A stretch of DNA of 64,000 bases. Source: Exiguobacterium chiriqhucha RW-2 (GTDB taxonomy: Bacteria > Bacillota > Bacilli > Exiguobacteriales > Exiguobacteriaceae). The stretch is from the NCBI RefSeq assembly GCF_000416965.1, contig NZ_ATCL01000020.1:806001-870000 (forward strand). Reading direction: 5' to 3'. This document shows, piece after piece, positions 16,797 to 25,760 of the stretch. Numbering within the stretch: position 1 is the first letter of the stretch; each line of letters opens with the position of its first letter. The notes under the pieces were generated by a model, which worked only from the letters and a program-made list of their open reading frames with translations, was not told the DNA's origin and ran no database searches. Both the position numbers and the translations under genes were made by a program.

Positions 16797-17897
16797 TCAA
16801 TAACTTTTATGCAACATGACATGATGTTCTGCCACTTCTCGTCCATTGACCAGCAAAACGACACGATGCTCCCCTGAATAATGCCGACGAGTCGTCAAAT
16901 CTGCCCAACTGTGCATCCTGTTCGCTACAAGTCGCGCACCCCCGGGGACGATTTTGTTCGCTAGCAGAAAAGCTTTACGACTCGCTTTCCCGTTCGCTTT
17001 TATGAAATCGATGGCGTATTCGACCCGAATATAGGCGGCATCTCCTGGACGAATCGCCAAATCATACTGAATCTCGCACGCCTCACCTATGCTGAGCACA
17101 TTCGGATGTATAGTAATCGATGAGTTGACGGTCAAATCCGTTTCTTGCGTATAACCAAACAATGTTAACGCGTCCGGGTGTGCGGATTTAATTAACGTTC
17201 GGCACGCGTGTCTGATGACCCAGTCGGTATGGGGATGTTCGCCTTGCCATCGACGCGAGACTTCGAGCACGGCTTCCGGGTGATCTTTCGAGATATCGTT
17301 GAGATTGTTGGCGACACTTTTCCTTACATATAATGATGGGTCTTCTTTTAATAACTCTAAAACTGCCAACACTGGAGCCGGATTTTCTCTGAACATCGGT
17401 AATGACTCCGCCCACGGAAGACGAGGACGACAGCCTTCACTTGCCAATCTCCGCACATGCTCATTCAGATGCTTGGCCCATGCCATCATGCGATCCATCA
17501 CTCGCGTCGAATCACGAAGCAGAAAAGCTCTGATTGCGAATTCGGAAGACGATTTCTGCGTGAAGAGTTCAAGTGCTGACATCGAGCGTTCCCAATGTTC
17601 TTCCGCCTGTCCATACACTTCTACGAAGTCGGGAAAGAATAAATATGGAAAACCGATACAATCGTCTGCAATGTTAACCAATACGTCCAAAGCGGACTCG
17701 TAATCTTCAGGTAAAAACTGGCCGAGCTTTGTCGAGATACGGCGAGTCCGCGCTTTGAGTGCTAACGCTTCCCATGACTCATCAACGATTGATGCGACAA
17801 ATGCTTGTATATCAAACGATGGGTACACGGATTGAATCCGTCGCCCAAATTCTAATAAAAACCCCTCATCATACACGTCTTTTAATGGCGTTGCCAT
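16797..17897 (-). CDS. HEAT-repeat DNA alkylation repair protein (AlkC/AlkD-like)
   Basis: A 366-residue protein. The first about 240 residues are helical repeats; LASEGCRPRLPWAESLP and a following run of VRKSVANNLNDISKDHPEAV are characteristic of the AlkC/AlkD family of DNA glycosylases, which remove alkylated bases without base flipping. A beta-rich C-terminal region (about 265-366) with VRVEYAIDFIKANGKAS resembles the Ig-like tail found in AlkC-type members. MATPLKDVYDEG at 17897 has GAGGGGGCC just upstream and is preferred over the start at 17933. It stands alone, bracketed by terminators. Whether it is active on DNA cannot be told from sequence alone. Confidence 0.82.
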   Translation of the reverse strand: MATPLKDVYDEGFLLEFGRRIQSVYPSFDIQAFVASIVDESWEALALKARTRRISTKLGQFLPEDYESALDVLVNIADDCIGFPYLFFPDFVEVYGQAEEHWERSMSALELFTQKSSSEFAIRAFLLRDSTRVMDRMMAWAKHLNEHVRRLASEGCRPRLPWAESLPMFRENPAPVLAVLELLKEDPSLYVRKSVANNLNDISKDHPEAVLEVSRRWQGEHPHTDWVIRHACRTLIKSAHPDALTLFGYTQETDLTVNSSITIHPNVLSIGEACEIQYDLAIRPGDAAYIRVEYAIDFIKANGKASRKAFLLANKIVPGGARLVANRMHSWADLTTRRHYSGEHRVVLLVNGREVAEHHVMLHKSY

Positions 17898-17982
17898 TGC
17901 TTGGCCCCCTCTATCTGCTTCGATTACGCTCATATTTTCAATAACCGCTTTTCATTATATTGATTAATTAGAATGAATGACA

Positions 17983-18032
17983 CAAAAAGAGCTCTGAATG
18001 AGCACTTCTTGCGAAGACTCATTCAGAGCTCT
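17983..18032 (-). terminator. Terminator of glnA
   Basis: GAGCTCTGAATGAG/CTCATTCAGAGCTC perfect 14-bp stem, 15-nt loop, followed by TTTTTG on the minus strand. Confidence 0.9.
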
Positions 18033-18065
18033 GGTTTTTAAAGGGGATATCCCTTATTAGTCGAC

Positions 18066-19406
18066 TTAGTAGAGCGTCATGTACTGATCGCGTTCCCACT
18101 CCGTCACTTGCGTGCGGAACATATCCCACTCGATTTCTTTCAACTCGAGGAAGTGCTCACCGATATGCTCGCCAAGCGATTCCATGACGACTTTGTCAGT
18201 ACGGAGTACTTCGAGCGCGTCGAAGAGCGTAGCCGGAAGATCGTCAATCCCGTTAGCAACACGTTCTGGCTTGTCCATGACGTAGATGTTGCTGTCGATT
18301 GGCTTCGGTGCTGTCATATCTTTCTCAATTCCATCGAGACCTGCAGCCAATAGTGTGGCCAAAGCGAGGTACGGGTTTGCTGCCGGGTCGACCGAACGTA
18401 CTTCGATTCGAGTCGAGAGACCACGGGCCGCTGGTACACGAACGAGTGGTGAACGGTTGCGCGCGCTCCATGCTACGTAGCAAGGTGCTTCATAACCAGG
18501 AACGAGACGCTTGTACGAGTTGACAGTCGGGTTACAAACAGCCGTGAATGCACGGGCATGCTCGAGAATCCCTGCCGTGAAGGCGCGAGCCGTGTCAGAG
18601 AGTTCCATTTCGCCGTTCGGATCGTAGAAGACGTTCGTGTCACCTTTGAAGAGCGACATGTTGGCGTGCATCCCTGAACCGTTGACACCGAAGAGTGGCT
18701 TCGGCATGAACGTCGCGTGAAGACCATATTTCGCTGCAATCGTCTTGACGACGAGTTTGAACGTTTGGATGTTATCAGCCGTCGTGACCGCATCTGCGTA
18801 TTTGAAGTCGATCTCGTGCTGACCTGGTGCGACTTCGTGGTGTGATGCTTCGATTTCGAAGCCCATGTTTTCGAGCTCGATGACGATCTCTTTACGGCAG
18901 TTCTCGCCGAGGTCGACCGGTGCCAAGTCGAAGTAACCGCCTTGGTCGTTAAGTTCGAGTGTCGGTTGGCCGTTCAAGTCTTTCTTGAAGAGGAAGAACT
19001 CAGGCTCTGGTCCGACGTTGAATGCTGTGAAACCGAGCTTCTGCATGCGCTCGAGGTTACGCTTCAAATTGCCGCGCGGGTCACCGCTGAACGGTTTTCC
19101 GTCCGGAGTATAAATATCACAAATCAAGCGAGCGACTTTACCGCTGCCGTCTGTCCACGGGAAGACAACCCATGTGTCAAGGTCTGGATAGAGGTTCATG
19201 TCTGATTCCTCGATGCGTACGAACCCTTCGATTGAAGAGCCATCGAACATCATCTTGTTATCAAGTGCTTTGTCCAATTGGCTGATCGGAACCTCGACGT
19301 TTTTGATCGTACCGAGGATATCCGTGAATTGAAGACGAATAAAGCGTACGTCCTCTTCTTGTGCGATGCGTTTGATGTCTTCTTTCGTGAACGTTTTTCT
19401 GGCCAT
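18066..19406 (-). CDS. glnA: Glutamine synthetase, type I
   Basis: Glutamine synthetase makes glutamine from glutamate, ammonia and ATP; in Bacillales the feedback-inhibited enzyme also controls GlnR and TnrA. The 446 residues match the GSI-alpha length (444 in B. subtilis). Visible are DGSSIEGF (latch region), GPEPEFFLF (metal ligands), [12 protein letters not shown] (ATP/Glu site) and [12 protein letters not shown]. The short GSI-alpha form lacks the adenylylation-loop Tyr of the beta type, as expected. [12 protein letters not shown] at 19406 follows AGAGGGG by about 10 nt and is preferred over the longer frame to 19478, which would overlap glnR. It is second in the glnRA operon. Confidence 0.97.
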   Translation of the reverse strand: MARKTFTKEDIKRIAQEEDVRFIRLQFTDILGTIKNVEVPISQLDKALDNKMMFDGSSIEGFVRIEESDMNLYPDLDTWVVFPWTDGSGKVARLICDIYTPDGKPFSGDPRGNLKRNLERMQKLGFTAFNVGPEPEFFLFKKDLNGQPTLELNDQGGYFDLAPVDLGENCRKEIVIELENMGFEIEASHHEVAPGQHEIDFKYADAVTTADNIQTFKLVVKTIAAKYGLHATFMPKPLFGVNGSGMHANMSLFKGDTNVFYDPNGEMELSDTARAFTAGILEHARAFTAVCNPTVNSYKRLVPGYEAPCYVAWSARNRSPLVRVPAARGLSTRIEVRSVDPAANPYLALATLLAAGLDGIEKDMTAPKPIDSNIYVMDKPERVANGIDDLPATLFDALEVLRTDKVVMESLGEHIGEHFLELKEIEWDMFRTQVTEWERDQYMTLY

Positions 19407-19452
19407 GGTGAAATGTCCCCTCTCACATTGTGTAATGGTTAGTGTACTGGCG

Positions 19453-19851
19453 TCATCGATAAAAACGTGACAGCTCACCTTGAATGAGCGACGTCTTATT
19501 GAAACGGCCAGCTTCTTGAAGCTGTGTTTTCAATAATTTGTGTAACTCTTGTTCAGAGATCTTCGGTGCTTCATCGACCGGTGCCTTTGGTGATTCCGCA
19601 TCTTTGGCGTCCGTGTTGTCGAGCATATGACGAATCGCCGCCAAGTTGAAGCCTTGGTCGATAAAATCCTTGATCGTGAGTAGACGTTCGACATCATTAA
19701 AGGAATAGAGCCGTCGTTTCGATTCCGTCCGACTAGGCGAAATTAGACCCTGTTCTTCATAGTACCGAATCTGTCTACCTGTCAGCTGTGTCAAATCTTG
19801 AACGATTCCAATCGGAAACAACGGGTTGGAGCGACGAAATTGATCGGCCAT
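19453..19851 (-). CDS. glnR: Nitrogen regulator GlnR (MerR family)
   Basis: GlnR represses glnRA and other nitrogen genes when glutamine is plentiful, after its C-terminal tail is released by feedback-inhibited glutamine synthetase. The 132-residue protein has a MerR-type winged helix ([20 protein letters not shown] with [13 protein letters not shown]), a dimer helix, and a C-terminal tail with [11 protein letters not shown], the GlnA-sensing element of GlnR. AAGGAGGGG lies 7 nt before the ATG at 19851. Two GlnR-type operators lie upstream, consistent with autoregulation. Confidence 0.96.
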   Translation of the reverse strand: MADQFRRSNPLFPIGIVQDLTQLTGRQIRYYEEQGLISPSRTESKRRLYSFNDVERLLTIKDFIDQGFNLAAIRHMLDNTDAKDAESPKAPVDEAPKISEQELHKLLKTQLQEAGRFNKTSLIQGELSRFYR

Positions 19852-19883
19852 CTCTTACCCCTCCTTTTCTGTCTCACACTGTG

Positions 19884-19912
19884 AGAATAATACATGACAA
19901 CTTACCTGTCAA
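19884..19912 (-). promoter_or_regulatory. glnRA promoter (TTGACA, 17 bp, TATTCT)
   Basis: On the minus strand a perfect -35 TTGACA (19912-19907) stands 17 bp before TATTCT (19889-19884). The glnR start codon is about 35 bp downstream of the predicted transcription start. Confidence 0.75.
19895..19911. promoter_or_regulatory. GlnR operator 2 (promoter-overlapping)
   Basis: TGACA-N7-TGTCA palindrome that includes most of the -35 and the spacer of the glnRA promoter. It is not a perfect GlnR/TnrA consensus but has its spacing and location. Confidence 0.5.
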
Positions 19913-19916
19913 TAGA

Positions 19917-19933
19917 TGTTAAGAAAGTTAACA
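19917..19933. promoter_or_regulatory. GlnR/TnrA operator 1
   Basis: TGTTA-N7-TAACA fits the consensus TGTNA-N7-TNACA fully. It lies just upstream of the -35, with its centre 22 bp (two helical turns) from operator 2, like the paired GlnR sites at B. subtilis glnRA. Confidence 0.8.
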
Positions 19934-19944
19934 TGACATTTCGG

Positions 19945-21243
19945 TTACAACTTCTGTGAGATATTGTCACGGTCAAATGTGACGAGCTCTTTCGTCCGCA
20001 ATTGGCTCAAGGCGAGCATGAGCGCGACCTTGACGTGGGCGTAAGTCAATCCGCCTTGAACGTAGGCCGTGTAAGGCGCGCGGAGCGGACCGTCGGCCGA
20101 CAATTCAATCGACGAGCCTTGAATGAACGTCCCGGCCGCCATGATAACGTCATCCTCATACCCCGGCATATAGGCCGGTACCGGTAACGCATGCGCATTG
20201 ACCGGCGACGCCATCTGGATGCTCTGACAGAACGCAATCATCTTGTCGCGGTCGCGGAACGTCACCGATTGAATCAAATCGGTCCGGGGCGTCGTATAAT
20301 GCGGATCGGTCTCGAAACCGAGCAATCCGAGCAGGCTCGCCGTCAAGTGCGCCCCTTTCAACGCTTGGGCGACCGTGTGCGGCGCCATATAAAACCCTTG
20401 ATACATCTCTTGTAACGAATAGAGCGACGGACCGGCCTCGCTGCCGATGCCAGGTGTCGTCATGCGGAACGAGCAGCGTTCGACGAGTTCTTTCGTCCCG
20501 GCGATATAGCCACCCGTCTTCGCCAAGCCGCCACCCGGGTTCTTGATGAGCGAGCCGGCCATGAGATCGGCCCCGACGTGGGTCGGTTCGATCGTCTCGA
20601 CGAACTCGCCGTAACAGTTGTCGACGAAGATGAAGACGTGCGGGTGTGCCGCCTTGATTTTCGCGATCGCCTCACCGATTTCTTGGACCGGAATGCTGCG
20701 TCGGTTGGCGTAACCTTTTGAGCGTTGGATGCCGACGAGCTTCGTCTCAGGGCGAATCCGTGCGATGACGGTCTCGACGTCGATCTGGTCGTCTTTCAAT
20801 TCGACCGTGTCGTAGCCGACTCCGAGCTCTTTGAGCGAGCCACGGCCGTCTCCCCGAATCCCGACGATCTCTTCGAGCGTATCGTACGGCTTGCCGGTGA
20901 TATAAAGCAGTTCATCCCCTGGCAACAACACACCGAACAAGGCGATCCCGATGGCGTGCGTCCCAGAGATGATTTGCGGACGGCACAGGGCGAGGTCCGC
21001 CCCGAACACGTCAGCATAAATCGACTCGAGCGTGTCGCGTCCGATATCGTCATAGCCGTACCCGGTCGTCGGATTGAAATGAAAATCCGACACTTTATGC
21101 TTTTTGAACGACTCGAGGACACGGTATTGGTTGAACTCCGCCGTCGCCTCGATTGTTTCAAAATATGGTTTTACCCGTTCTTCCGCCTCGGTCACGAACG
21201 GGGCCAATTCATCATAATACGCAATCTTTTCTTGCCACATCAT
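19945..21243 (-). CDS. ynbB: Methionine gamma-lyase-family PLP protein YnbB
   Basis: A 433-residue PLP-dependent enzyme of the Cys/Met-metabolism fold, often labelled aluminium-resistance protein. The PLP lysine is in SLIKNPGGGLAKTGGYIAG; the earlier FVDNCYGEFVE carries the cofactor Asp. The substrate is unknown. B. subtilis YnbB has, as I recall, been linked to EF-P modification, which is notable since ymfF, ymfH and ymfI are also in this window. The ATG at 21243 lies 7 nt after GAGGTG, inside the end region of hflX. No terminator separates it from glnR; its stop is 12 bp from GlnR operator 1, as in the hflX-ynbB-glnR-glnA order of B. subtilis. Confidence 0.9.
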   Translation of the reverse strand: MMWQEKIAYYDELAPFVTEAEERVKPYFETIEATAEFNQYRVLESFKKHKVSDFHFNPTTGYGYDDIGRDTLESIYADVFGADLALCRPQIISGTHAIGIALFGVLLPGDELLYITGKPYDTLEEIVGIRGDGRGSLKELGVGYDTVELKDDQIDVETVIARIRPETKLVGIQRSKGYANRRSIPVQEIGEAIAKIKAAHPHVFIFVDNCYGEFVETIEPTHVGADLMAGSLIKNPGGGLAKTGGYIAGTKELVERCSFRMTTPGIGSEAGPSLYSLQEMYQGFYMAPHTVAQALKGAHLTASLLGLLGFETDPHYTTPRTDLIQSVTFRDRDKMIAFCQSIQMASPVNAHALPVPAYMPGYEDDVIMAAGTFIQGSSIELSADGPLRAPYTAYVQGGLTYAHVKVALMLALSQLRTKELVTFDRDNISQKL

Positions 21244-21247
21244 TGTT

Positions 21248-22492
21248 TCACACCTCAAATTGTTTCAGCGTCGCATATAGACGCGTGTCTTCTCTCATAT
21301 ATCCAACGAGTTCGACCGAACCGTCATCGAGGAACTTCTCCTCGAGACGATACATCGAATCTTTGGCCGGATGGTAATGCTCGAACGAGCGGACCGGCAA
21401 GATGACGTGTACTTTCGTCAACACATCCGCAATCTTATCTTCGATCGCGCCGATGAGCGTCTCGATATCGTTCGAGTCGAGCGCCGAGATGACGAGCGGT
21501 CCGCCGACGAAGTCTTCGGTCAACCGGTCTTTCTTATTGTATACCTCGAGCTGCGGCAACTCACTCGCGCCGAGTTCCGTTAAGACCGAGTTGGTCGTGT
21601 CGATCTGGTTCATGTAGTGCGGGTTTGACGAATCGATGACGTGCAAGACGAGGTCAGCCCCGAGCACTTCCTCGAGCGTCGAGCGGAACGCGGCGACGAG
21701 TTTCGTCGGCAAGTCGCGAATAAATCCGACCGTATCCGTGATGAGCACTTTCCCGCCGCGCGGCAATTCGAGCTCACGCGTGAGCGGATCGAGCGTCGCG
21801 AACAATTCGTCCTGTTCGTACGTATCGGCGTCCGTCAAGCGGTTGAAAATCGTTGATTTTCCGGCGTTCGTATATCCGACGAGCGCGACTTGGAACACAC
21901 GGTTCTCTTTCCGACGTTCGCGGTAACGGTCACGGTGCGCGACGGTGCCTTCGAGATTTTTCTTAATCTCATCGATGCGGCGCTTGATGTGCCGGCGGTC
22001 CGACTCGAGTTTCGTTTCACCCGGTCCCCGTGTCCCGATTCCGCCACCGAGACGTGACAGTTGCGTGCCTTGTCCGATTAAACGCGGGAGCAGGTAGTTC
22101 ATTTGGGCGAGTTCGACTTGGAGTTTCCCTTCTTTCGATTGGGCCCGTCCGGCAAAGATGTCTAGAATCAATTGCGTCCGGTCAATCAGTTTCATCTCGT
22201 CCGGGTCGTTCAGCGAGATGCGGATGTTCTTCGACTGGGCTGGCGACAGCTCGGCGTTGAAGATAACGATGTCCGGCTCAAACTGTTCGATGAGCACCGC
22301 GAGCTCCTCGACCTTCCCTTTCCCGATGAACGTGCGGCGGTCGACTTGTTGCCGTTTCTGGTCGAGACGGGCGACGACCTCACCTCGTGCCGTATCGACC
22401 AATTCGACGAGTTCCCCCATCGATTGTTCATATGTCCAATCGTCGACAGTCGGTAATTGACATCCGACGATAATGACTTTCTCTCGTTGCAT
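21248..22492 (-). CDS. hflX: Ribosome-associated GTPase HflX
   Basis: HflX binds and splits stalled or hibernating ribosomes. The 414 residues comprise the N-terminal HflX domain (FIGKGKVEEL, DRTQLILDIFAGRAQSKEGK), a coiled-coil linker with RLGGGIGTRGPGETKLE, and an OBG-type G domain with G1 ALVGYTNAGKST, G3 DTVGF and G4 NKKD, plus a short C-terminal domain. The ATG at 22492 follows GAGGG by 6 nt. It is the first gene of the hflX-ynbB unit read toward glnRA. Confidence 0.96.
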   Translation of the reverse strand: MQREKVIIVGCQLPTVDDWTYEQSMGELVELVDTARGEVVARLDQKRQQVDRRTFIGKGKVEELAVLIEQFEPDIVIFNAELSPAQSKNIRISLNDPDEMKLIDRTQLILDIFAGRAQSKEGKLQVELAQMNYLLPRLIGQGTQLSRLGGGIGTRGPGETKLESDRRHIKRRIDEIKKNLEGTVAHRDRYRERRKENRVFQVALVGYTNAGKSTIFNRLTDADTYEQDELFATLDPLTRELELPRGGKVLITDTVGFIRDLPTKLVAAFRSTLEEVLGADLVLHVIDSSNPHYMNQIDTTNSVLTELGASELPQLEVYNKKDRLTEDFVGGPLVISALDSNDIETLIGAIEDKIADVLTKVHVILPVRSFEHYHPAKDSMYRLEEKFLDDGSVELVGYMREDTRLYATLKQFEV

Positions 22493-22594
22493 AAAAATCC
22501 CTCATTCCTATAAGTCTCATCCTCCATCTTACCACGAAACGGCGAATGGAGAACGTCCGTTTGTGGTACGATATGAGGAGAAGGAGGAACGTCC

Positions 22595-23593
22595 ATGACG
22601 AAACGTAGAAAAGAGTATCCATTGCCTGAATATATCGAGGCGTACTTGTTCCATCTCGGCGCGAGCGGCCGCCAACCGTCGACGCTGAAACGCTATCGAT
22701 ACGATTTGATTGATGTGCACAAATACTTTCATGACCATAACGTCGAGCTCGAGGCCCCAGAGGCGTGGCTCGCCGTCCCGCTCGAATCGTGGAAGACGTT
22801 CGTCAACGACTTCCTCATCGAAGAGAAGCAATACCAACAGGCGACGGTCGCCCGAATCGTCACCGTCATCAATAGCTTGACCGTCTTTTTAAATCCGCTC
22901 CGCAAAAAGATGCTCGCCTATGCCCAACCGGCCCATACGCTCACCGTCGACCAGATTGCCTTGCCCGCCGAGTTCAGCAAACTCGTCCGGACGATCCGCT
23001 CGACAAGCGGGTTGAGTGAGAATCAGCTTCAGGCGCATCCGTATCTCGTCAATCGGAACGAGCTGATCGTCACGTTGTTCTATAAATATGGGCTCCGGGT
23101 GCACCATATCATCCGCCTCCGGATGAACGACCTGCATCTCGCGAGCCATGAGTTCGACGTCTATGACCGACTCGGCAACCGATTCACGTTGAAACTCAGT
23201 CAAGAGGACCAGACGCTCCTTATGAACTATTTGGCCGACATCCCGACGCCCGTCCGTCCGCGTTGGTACTCGGACGACCCCGTCTTCGTCTCGTTCGACT
23301 TCTCCCGGATGACGTTCCGTTGGGTGTATGCGAAGAACCAGCCGAAACAGCTGACGATCGTCATGATCACGAAGATGATGCGCCAGTTGAATGAACGCAG
23401 CGGCCTTACCCGTTCGGTCACACCGTCGATGCTCCGGAACGCCCACGTCTTGAAGACGTATGCTACCGACATGACGTCACTCGAGCGGATGAACGTGACG
23501 TGTATGCATAAAGAGTCATCGCTCAGGCGTTATGAGCAGGCGTATGCGGAGTTCGGCGCGACGCTTTTCGAGTCAGGCAGAGTCACCCCGTAA
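22595..23593 (+). CDS. Degenerate tyrosine recombinase (phage-integrase fold)
   Basis: A 332-residue protein. An N-terminal SAM-like domain (about 8-105, SGRQPSTLKRYRYDLIDV) is followed by a catalytic-like domain from about 120. YKYGLRVHHIIRLRMNDL supplies Arg168, K200 lies in the expected hairpin, and TPSMLRNAHVLKTYATDM aligns with the HxLRH box but has Ser278 for His, keeping Arg281. His305 and Tyr313 or Tyr317 could complete the site, with two extra residues between them compared with XerD. AAGGAGG precedes the ATG. No attachment repeats or phage genes flank it, and XerD is encoded elsewhere in the window. Activity is uncertain. Confidence 0.75.
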   Translation: MTKRRKEYPLPEYIEAYLFHLGASGRQPSTLKRYRYDLIDVHKYFHDHNVELEAPEAWLAVPLESWKTFVNDFLIEEKQYQQATVARIVTVINSLTVFLNPLRKKMLAYAQPAHTLTVDQIALPAEFSKLVRTIRSTSGLSENQLQAHPYLVNRNELIVTLFYKYGLRVHHIIRLRMNDLHLASHEFDVYDRLGNRFTLKLSQEDQTLLMNYLADIPTPVRPRWYSDDPVFVSFDFSRMTFRWVYAKNQPKQLTIVMITKMMRQLNERSGLTRSVTPSMLRNAHVLKTYATDMTSLERMNVTCMHKESSLRRYEQAYAEFGATLFESGRVTP

Positions 23594-23596
23594 CGA

Positions 23597-23626
23597 GTCG
23601 TCATCTTTGAAGGTGACGACTTTTTA
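23597..23626 (+). terminator. Terminator of the recombinase-like gene
   Basis: GTCGTCA/TGACGAC stem with a 10-nt loop followed by TTTTT, just after the stop. Confidence 0.75.
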
Positions 23627-23677
23627 TATAGGACGCCTCGTTTTTCCCATACTTACTGTCAGAAAGGTGGTCGTCTT

Positions 23678-24073
23678 ATGCTCTTTCAGAAAATCCAGTC
23701 CGCCCTCATCAGTCTATTCATTATTCCAGTCGTGTTGCCGTTCTTATTCCCCGAAGCGCTCGGGCTGTCATATGGACCTAGTGTGGCCATCTATCTGCTT
23801 TATGCGATTCCGATCGTGTTCATCTACGGGACGTTCACGTCGCTACTATCCGAGTATATCAGTCAAAAGACGCCATTCCGTTCGAAACGGATGACGTCTT
23901 TGGTGTTTCATCTTATCGCTGGCTGGTTGTTTGTGCTTCCATACGGACTAATGTTCGATCCATCCATCTTCGAGACAGGCGTACTTAATTTCGCATCGTT
24001 ACTCGGAATATGCAGTGCCCTCGTTTTTTATACGGTCGACCAACTGCTCGGCCATCATTTCAACACGTTGTAG
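23678..24073 (+). CDS. Small integral membrane protein, UPF0715-like
   Basis: A 131-residue protein with four predicted membrane helices (about 8-28, 35-58, 75-93 and 104-124). The segment YLLYAIPIVFIYGTFTSLLS followed by EYISQK resembles UPF0715 proteins of Bacillus, which have a conserved YG...S..S motif at this place; this assignment is tentative. AAAGGTGG lies 7 nt before the ATG. It converges on the GNAT gene, whose stop abuts its own within a base, with no terminator visible between them. Function unknown. Confidence 0.65.
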   Translation: MLFQKIQSALISLFIIPVVLPFLFPEALGLSYGPSVAIYLLYAIPIVFIYGTFTSLLSEYISQKTPFRSKRMTSLVFHLIAGWLFVLPYGLMFDPSIFETGVLNFASLLGICSALVFYTVDQLLGHHFNTL

Positions 24074-24622
24074 TCAGTGGGCCCACTCGTCTCGCAACAA
24101 TCCGTACACGACGTGATCGACGTAATGGTCATAGAGCCACTCCGCATTGCGGAGCACCCCTTCTTCGAGGAAGCCGAACCGTTCCGGCAAGGCCCGGCTC
24201 TTCATGTTTCCGGTCGCGACCCGAATCTCGATTTTATCAAGTTTCAAGTCACGGAACCCGTAATCGATGACCGTCTCGAGTGCTTGACTCATAATGCCCT
24301 TCCCTTGAAACTCTTGGCCGAGCCAATAGCCGACCGTCCCGCACTTGATGCCCCGGTCGATGTCGTTGAAGCCGATTGTCCCGGCGAGCTCGCCCTGATA
24401 CACAATTGCGAACGATTTCGGATACCCGCCCGTCTCCATCAATCCTTTAATTCGTCCCTCGATATTTTGTCGCGAATCCTCGACCGTCTCGGTATAATCG
24501 AGCCAACCGAGCCACTCGCGAAGGTATGGCTTCGACGCCATCGTCAATTGGAACAACGCCTCCGCGTCGTTCACGTTAAACATCCGTAGCGATAAATCCT
24601 CATTTACTTTATAGTCGAGCAT
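24074..24622 (-). CDS. GNAT acetyltransferase, YdaF/RimL type
   Basis: A 182-residue N-acetyltransferase. LRMFNVNDAEALFQL begins the fold, GTVGYWLGQEFQGKGIMSQAL carries the acetyl-CoA pyrophosphate loop (Q/G-x-x-G-K/A), and KSRALPERFGFLEEGVLR near the end is typical of RimJ/RimL and B. subtilis YdaF, a putative ribosomal-protein-serine acetyltransferase. The frame extends to 24697, but GGGGG four nt before the ATG at 24622 and the fit of MLDYKVNEDLSLR to family starts favour the shorter form, which also removes overlap with the oxidoreductase gene. Substrate unknown. Confidence 0.88.
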   Translation of the reverse strand: MLDYKVNEDLSLRMFNVNDAEALFQLTMASKPYLREWLGWLDYTETVEDSRQNIEGRIKGLMETGGYPKSFAIVYQGELAGTIGFNDIDRGIKCGTVGYWLGQEFQGKGIMSQALETVIDYGFRDLKLDKIEIRVATGNMKSRALPERFGFLEEGVLRNAEWLYDHYVDHVVYGLLRDEWAH

Positions 24623-24665
24623 GTTTCCCCCGTCCTTTCCCTGTTTCCAATATTGATGTAACGAT

Positions 24666-25604
24666 TTATTCCTTTGCATGTGGATACGTGACAGCAATCT
24701 TTAACGGATGGATGGTCCGTTCACTCAACTCACTAAACGTGCGAATCAAGTCGTCTCGTTGAATCTCCATGTCAAAAATCTGTTTGACATATTCGGCCTG
24801 CTGAACCGATTCGAAATACCACTGAAAGTGTTCCGGATAGTCCCAGCCGTCACTCGACCCCATAACCTGTAACTCTTTTTCATAGAATTCAGGTTGAAGG
24901 ACGAGCGTCTCTTTATTCCCGTCCGATAACACGCAAATCGATTGTCCCGGTTTCACGGCTTGCTGGAGTAAGGCAAATGCAGCATTGCTCGCTGAACACT
25001 CGATGCCGGAGTCATAGCAGTCGAACCCCACTTCGTTCGGCACGTATACGGTCGTTACCCCAAACGCTTTAGCTAGTTCTCTCCGAGCAGGGTCCGGCTC
25101 AATCGCATCCACTTTTACCACTCCATAAAAGGCCTTTAAATAGTAAACCGCAAGTAGACCCATCGTGCCCATGCCGGCGACAATGACCGCATCGGTGGGC
25201 GAAGGGTTCAATTTTCTAACCCCTTTGGCGGCATCACACGACAAGATGGCTAACAAGGCCGATTTATCATCAATCTCTGCCGGTACGTGGAACGCTTTAT
25301 GTTCAGAGACGATGCCATATGATTGTTGCCCATAAAATGCGAGTACTCGATCCCCGATATGAAGCGATGTGACTTCGGTTCCTACGTTCATGATGACGCC
25401 ATAACTTTCATAGCCTACTTTTCGCGGATAGTCAGGCGACGGGTCGGTCAGGTCGGTCGCTTCATATTGGGGGAGTTCGGCACCTATGCTGACAGAAGTC
25501 GTGATTGTCTGAATCAACACTTCATCCGGCGCTAAAGCCGGTAGCTGATCTGAATCCCAACGCAGTTGTTTTTTCCCCACTAATTTTAACGATTGTTGAA
25601 TCAT
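24666..25604 (-). CDS. MDR-family oxidoreductase (zinc-lacking alcohol dehydrogenase type)
   Basis: A 312-residue medium-chain dehydrogenase/reductase. The N-terminal catalytic domain contains KVGYESYGVIMNVGTEV, and the Rossmann domain contains VIVAGMGTMGLLAVYYLKA for the nucleotide. The Cys/His ligands of catalytic zinc and the four-Cys lobe are missing, so it is unlike classical alcohol dehydrogenases and the tdh product in this window. It is somewhat short for the family (about 330-340). GGAGGGG precedes the ATG at 25604. The GNAT gene follows 43 bp downstream and may be co-transcribed. Substrate unknown. Confidence 0.82.
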   Translation of the reverse strand: MIQQSLKLVGKKQLRWDSDQLPALAPDEVLIQTITTSVSIGAELPQYEATDLTDPSPDYPRKVGYESYGVIMNVGTEVTSLHIGDRVLAFYGQQSYGIVSEHKAFHVPAEIDDKSALLAILSCDAAKGVRKLNPSPTDAVIVAGMGTMGLLAVYYLKAFYGVVKVDAIEPDPARRELAKAFGVTTVYVPNEVGFDCYDSGIECSASNAAFALLQQAVKPGQSICVLSDGNKETLVLQPEFYEKELQVMGSSDGWDYPEHFQWYFESVQQAEYVKQIFDMEIQRDDLIRTFSELSERTIHPLKIAVTYPHAKE

Positions 25605-25760
25605 CTGCCCCTCCTACGAATTACAATTTTATCCACACGTTTAGTTTACATAAATAATCATTTTTTGTATAATTATTTTAATATTATGTAGAGAGCGGTG
25701 TAAATATGTAATTCGACATCATGTCATCCACCCAAAATTGAATAGTTCTGGAGGAGAGTC

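Noticed and set aside
22889-23446. 185-codon minus-strand frame opposite the recombinase-like gene
   Set aside because: Shadow frame; the plus-strand protein has a recognisable fold and a strong ribosome site.
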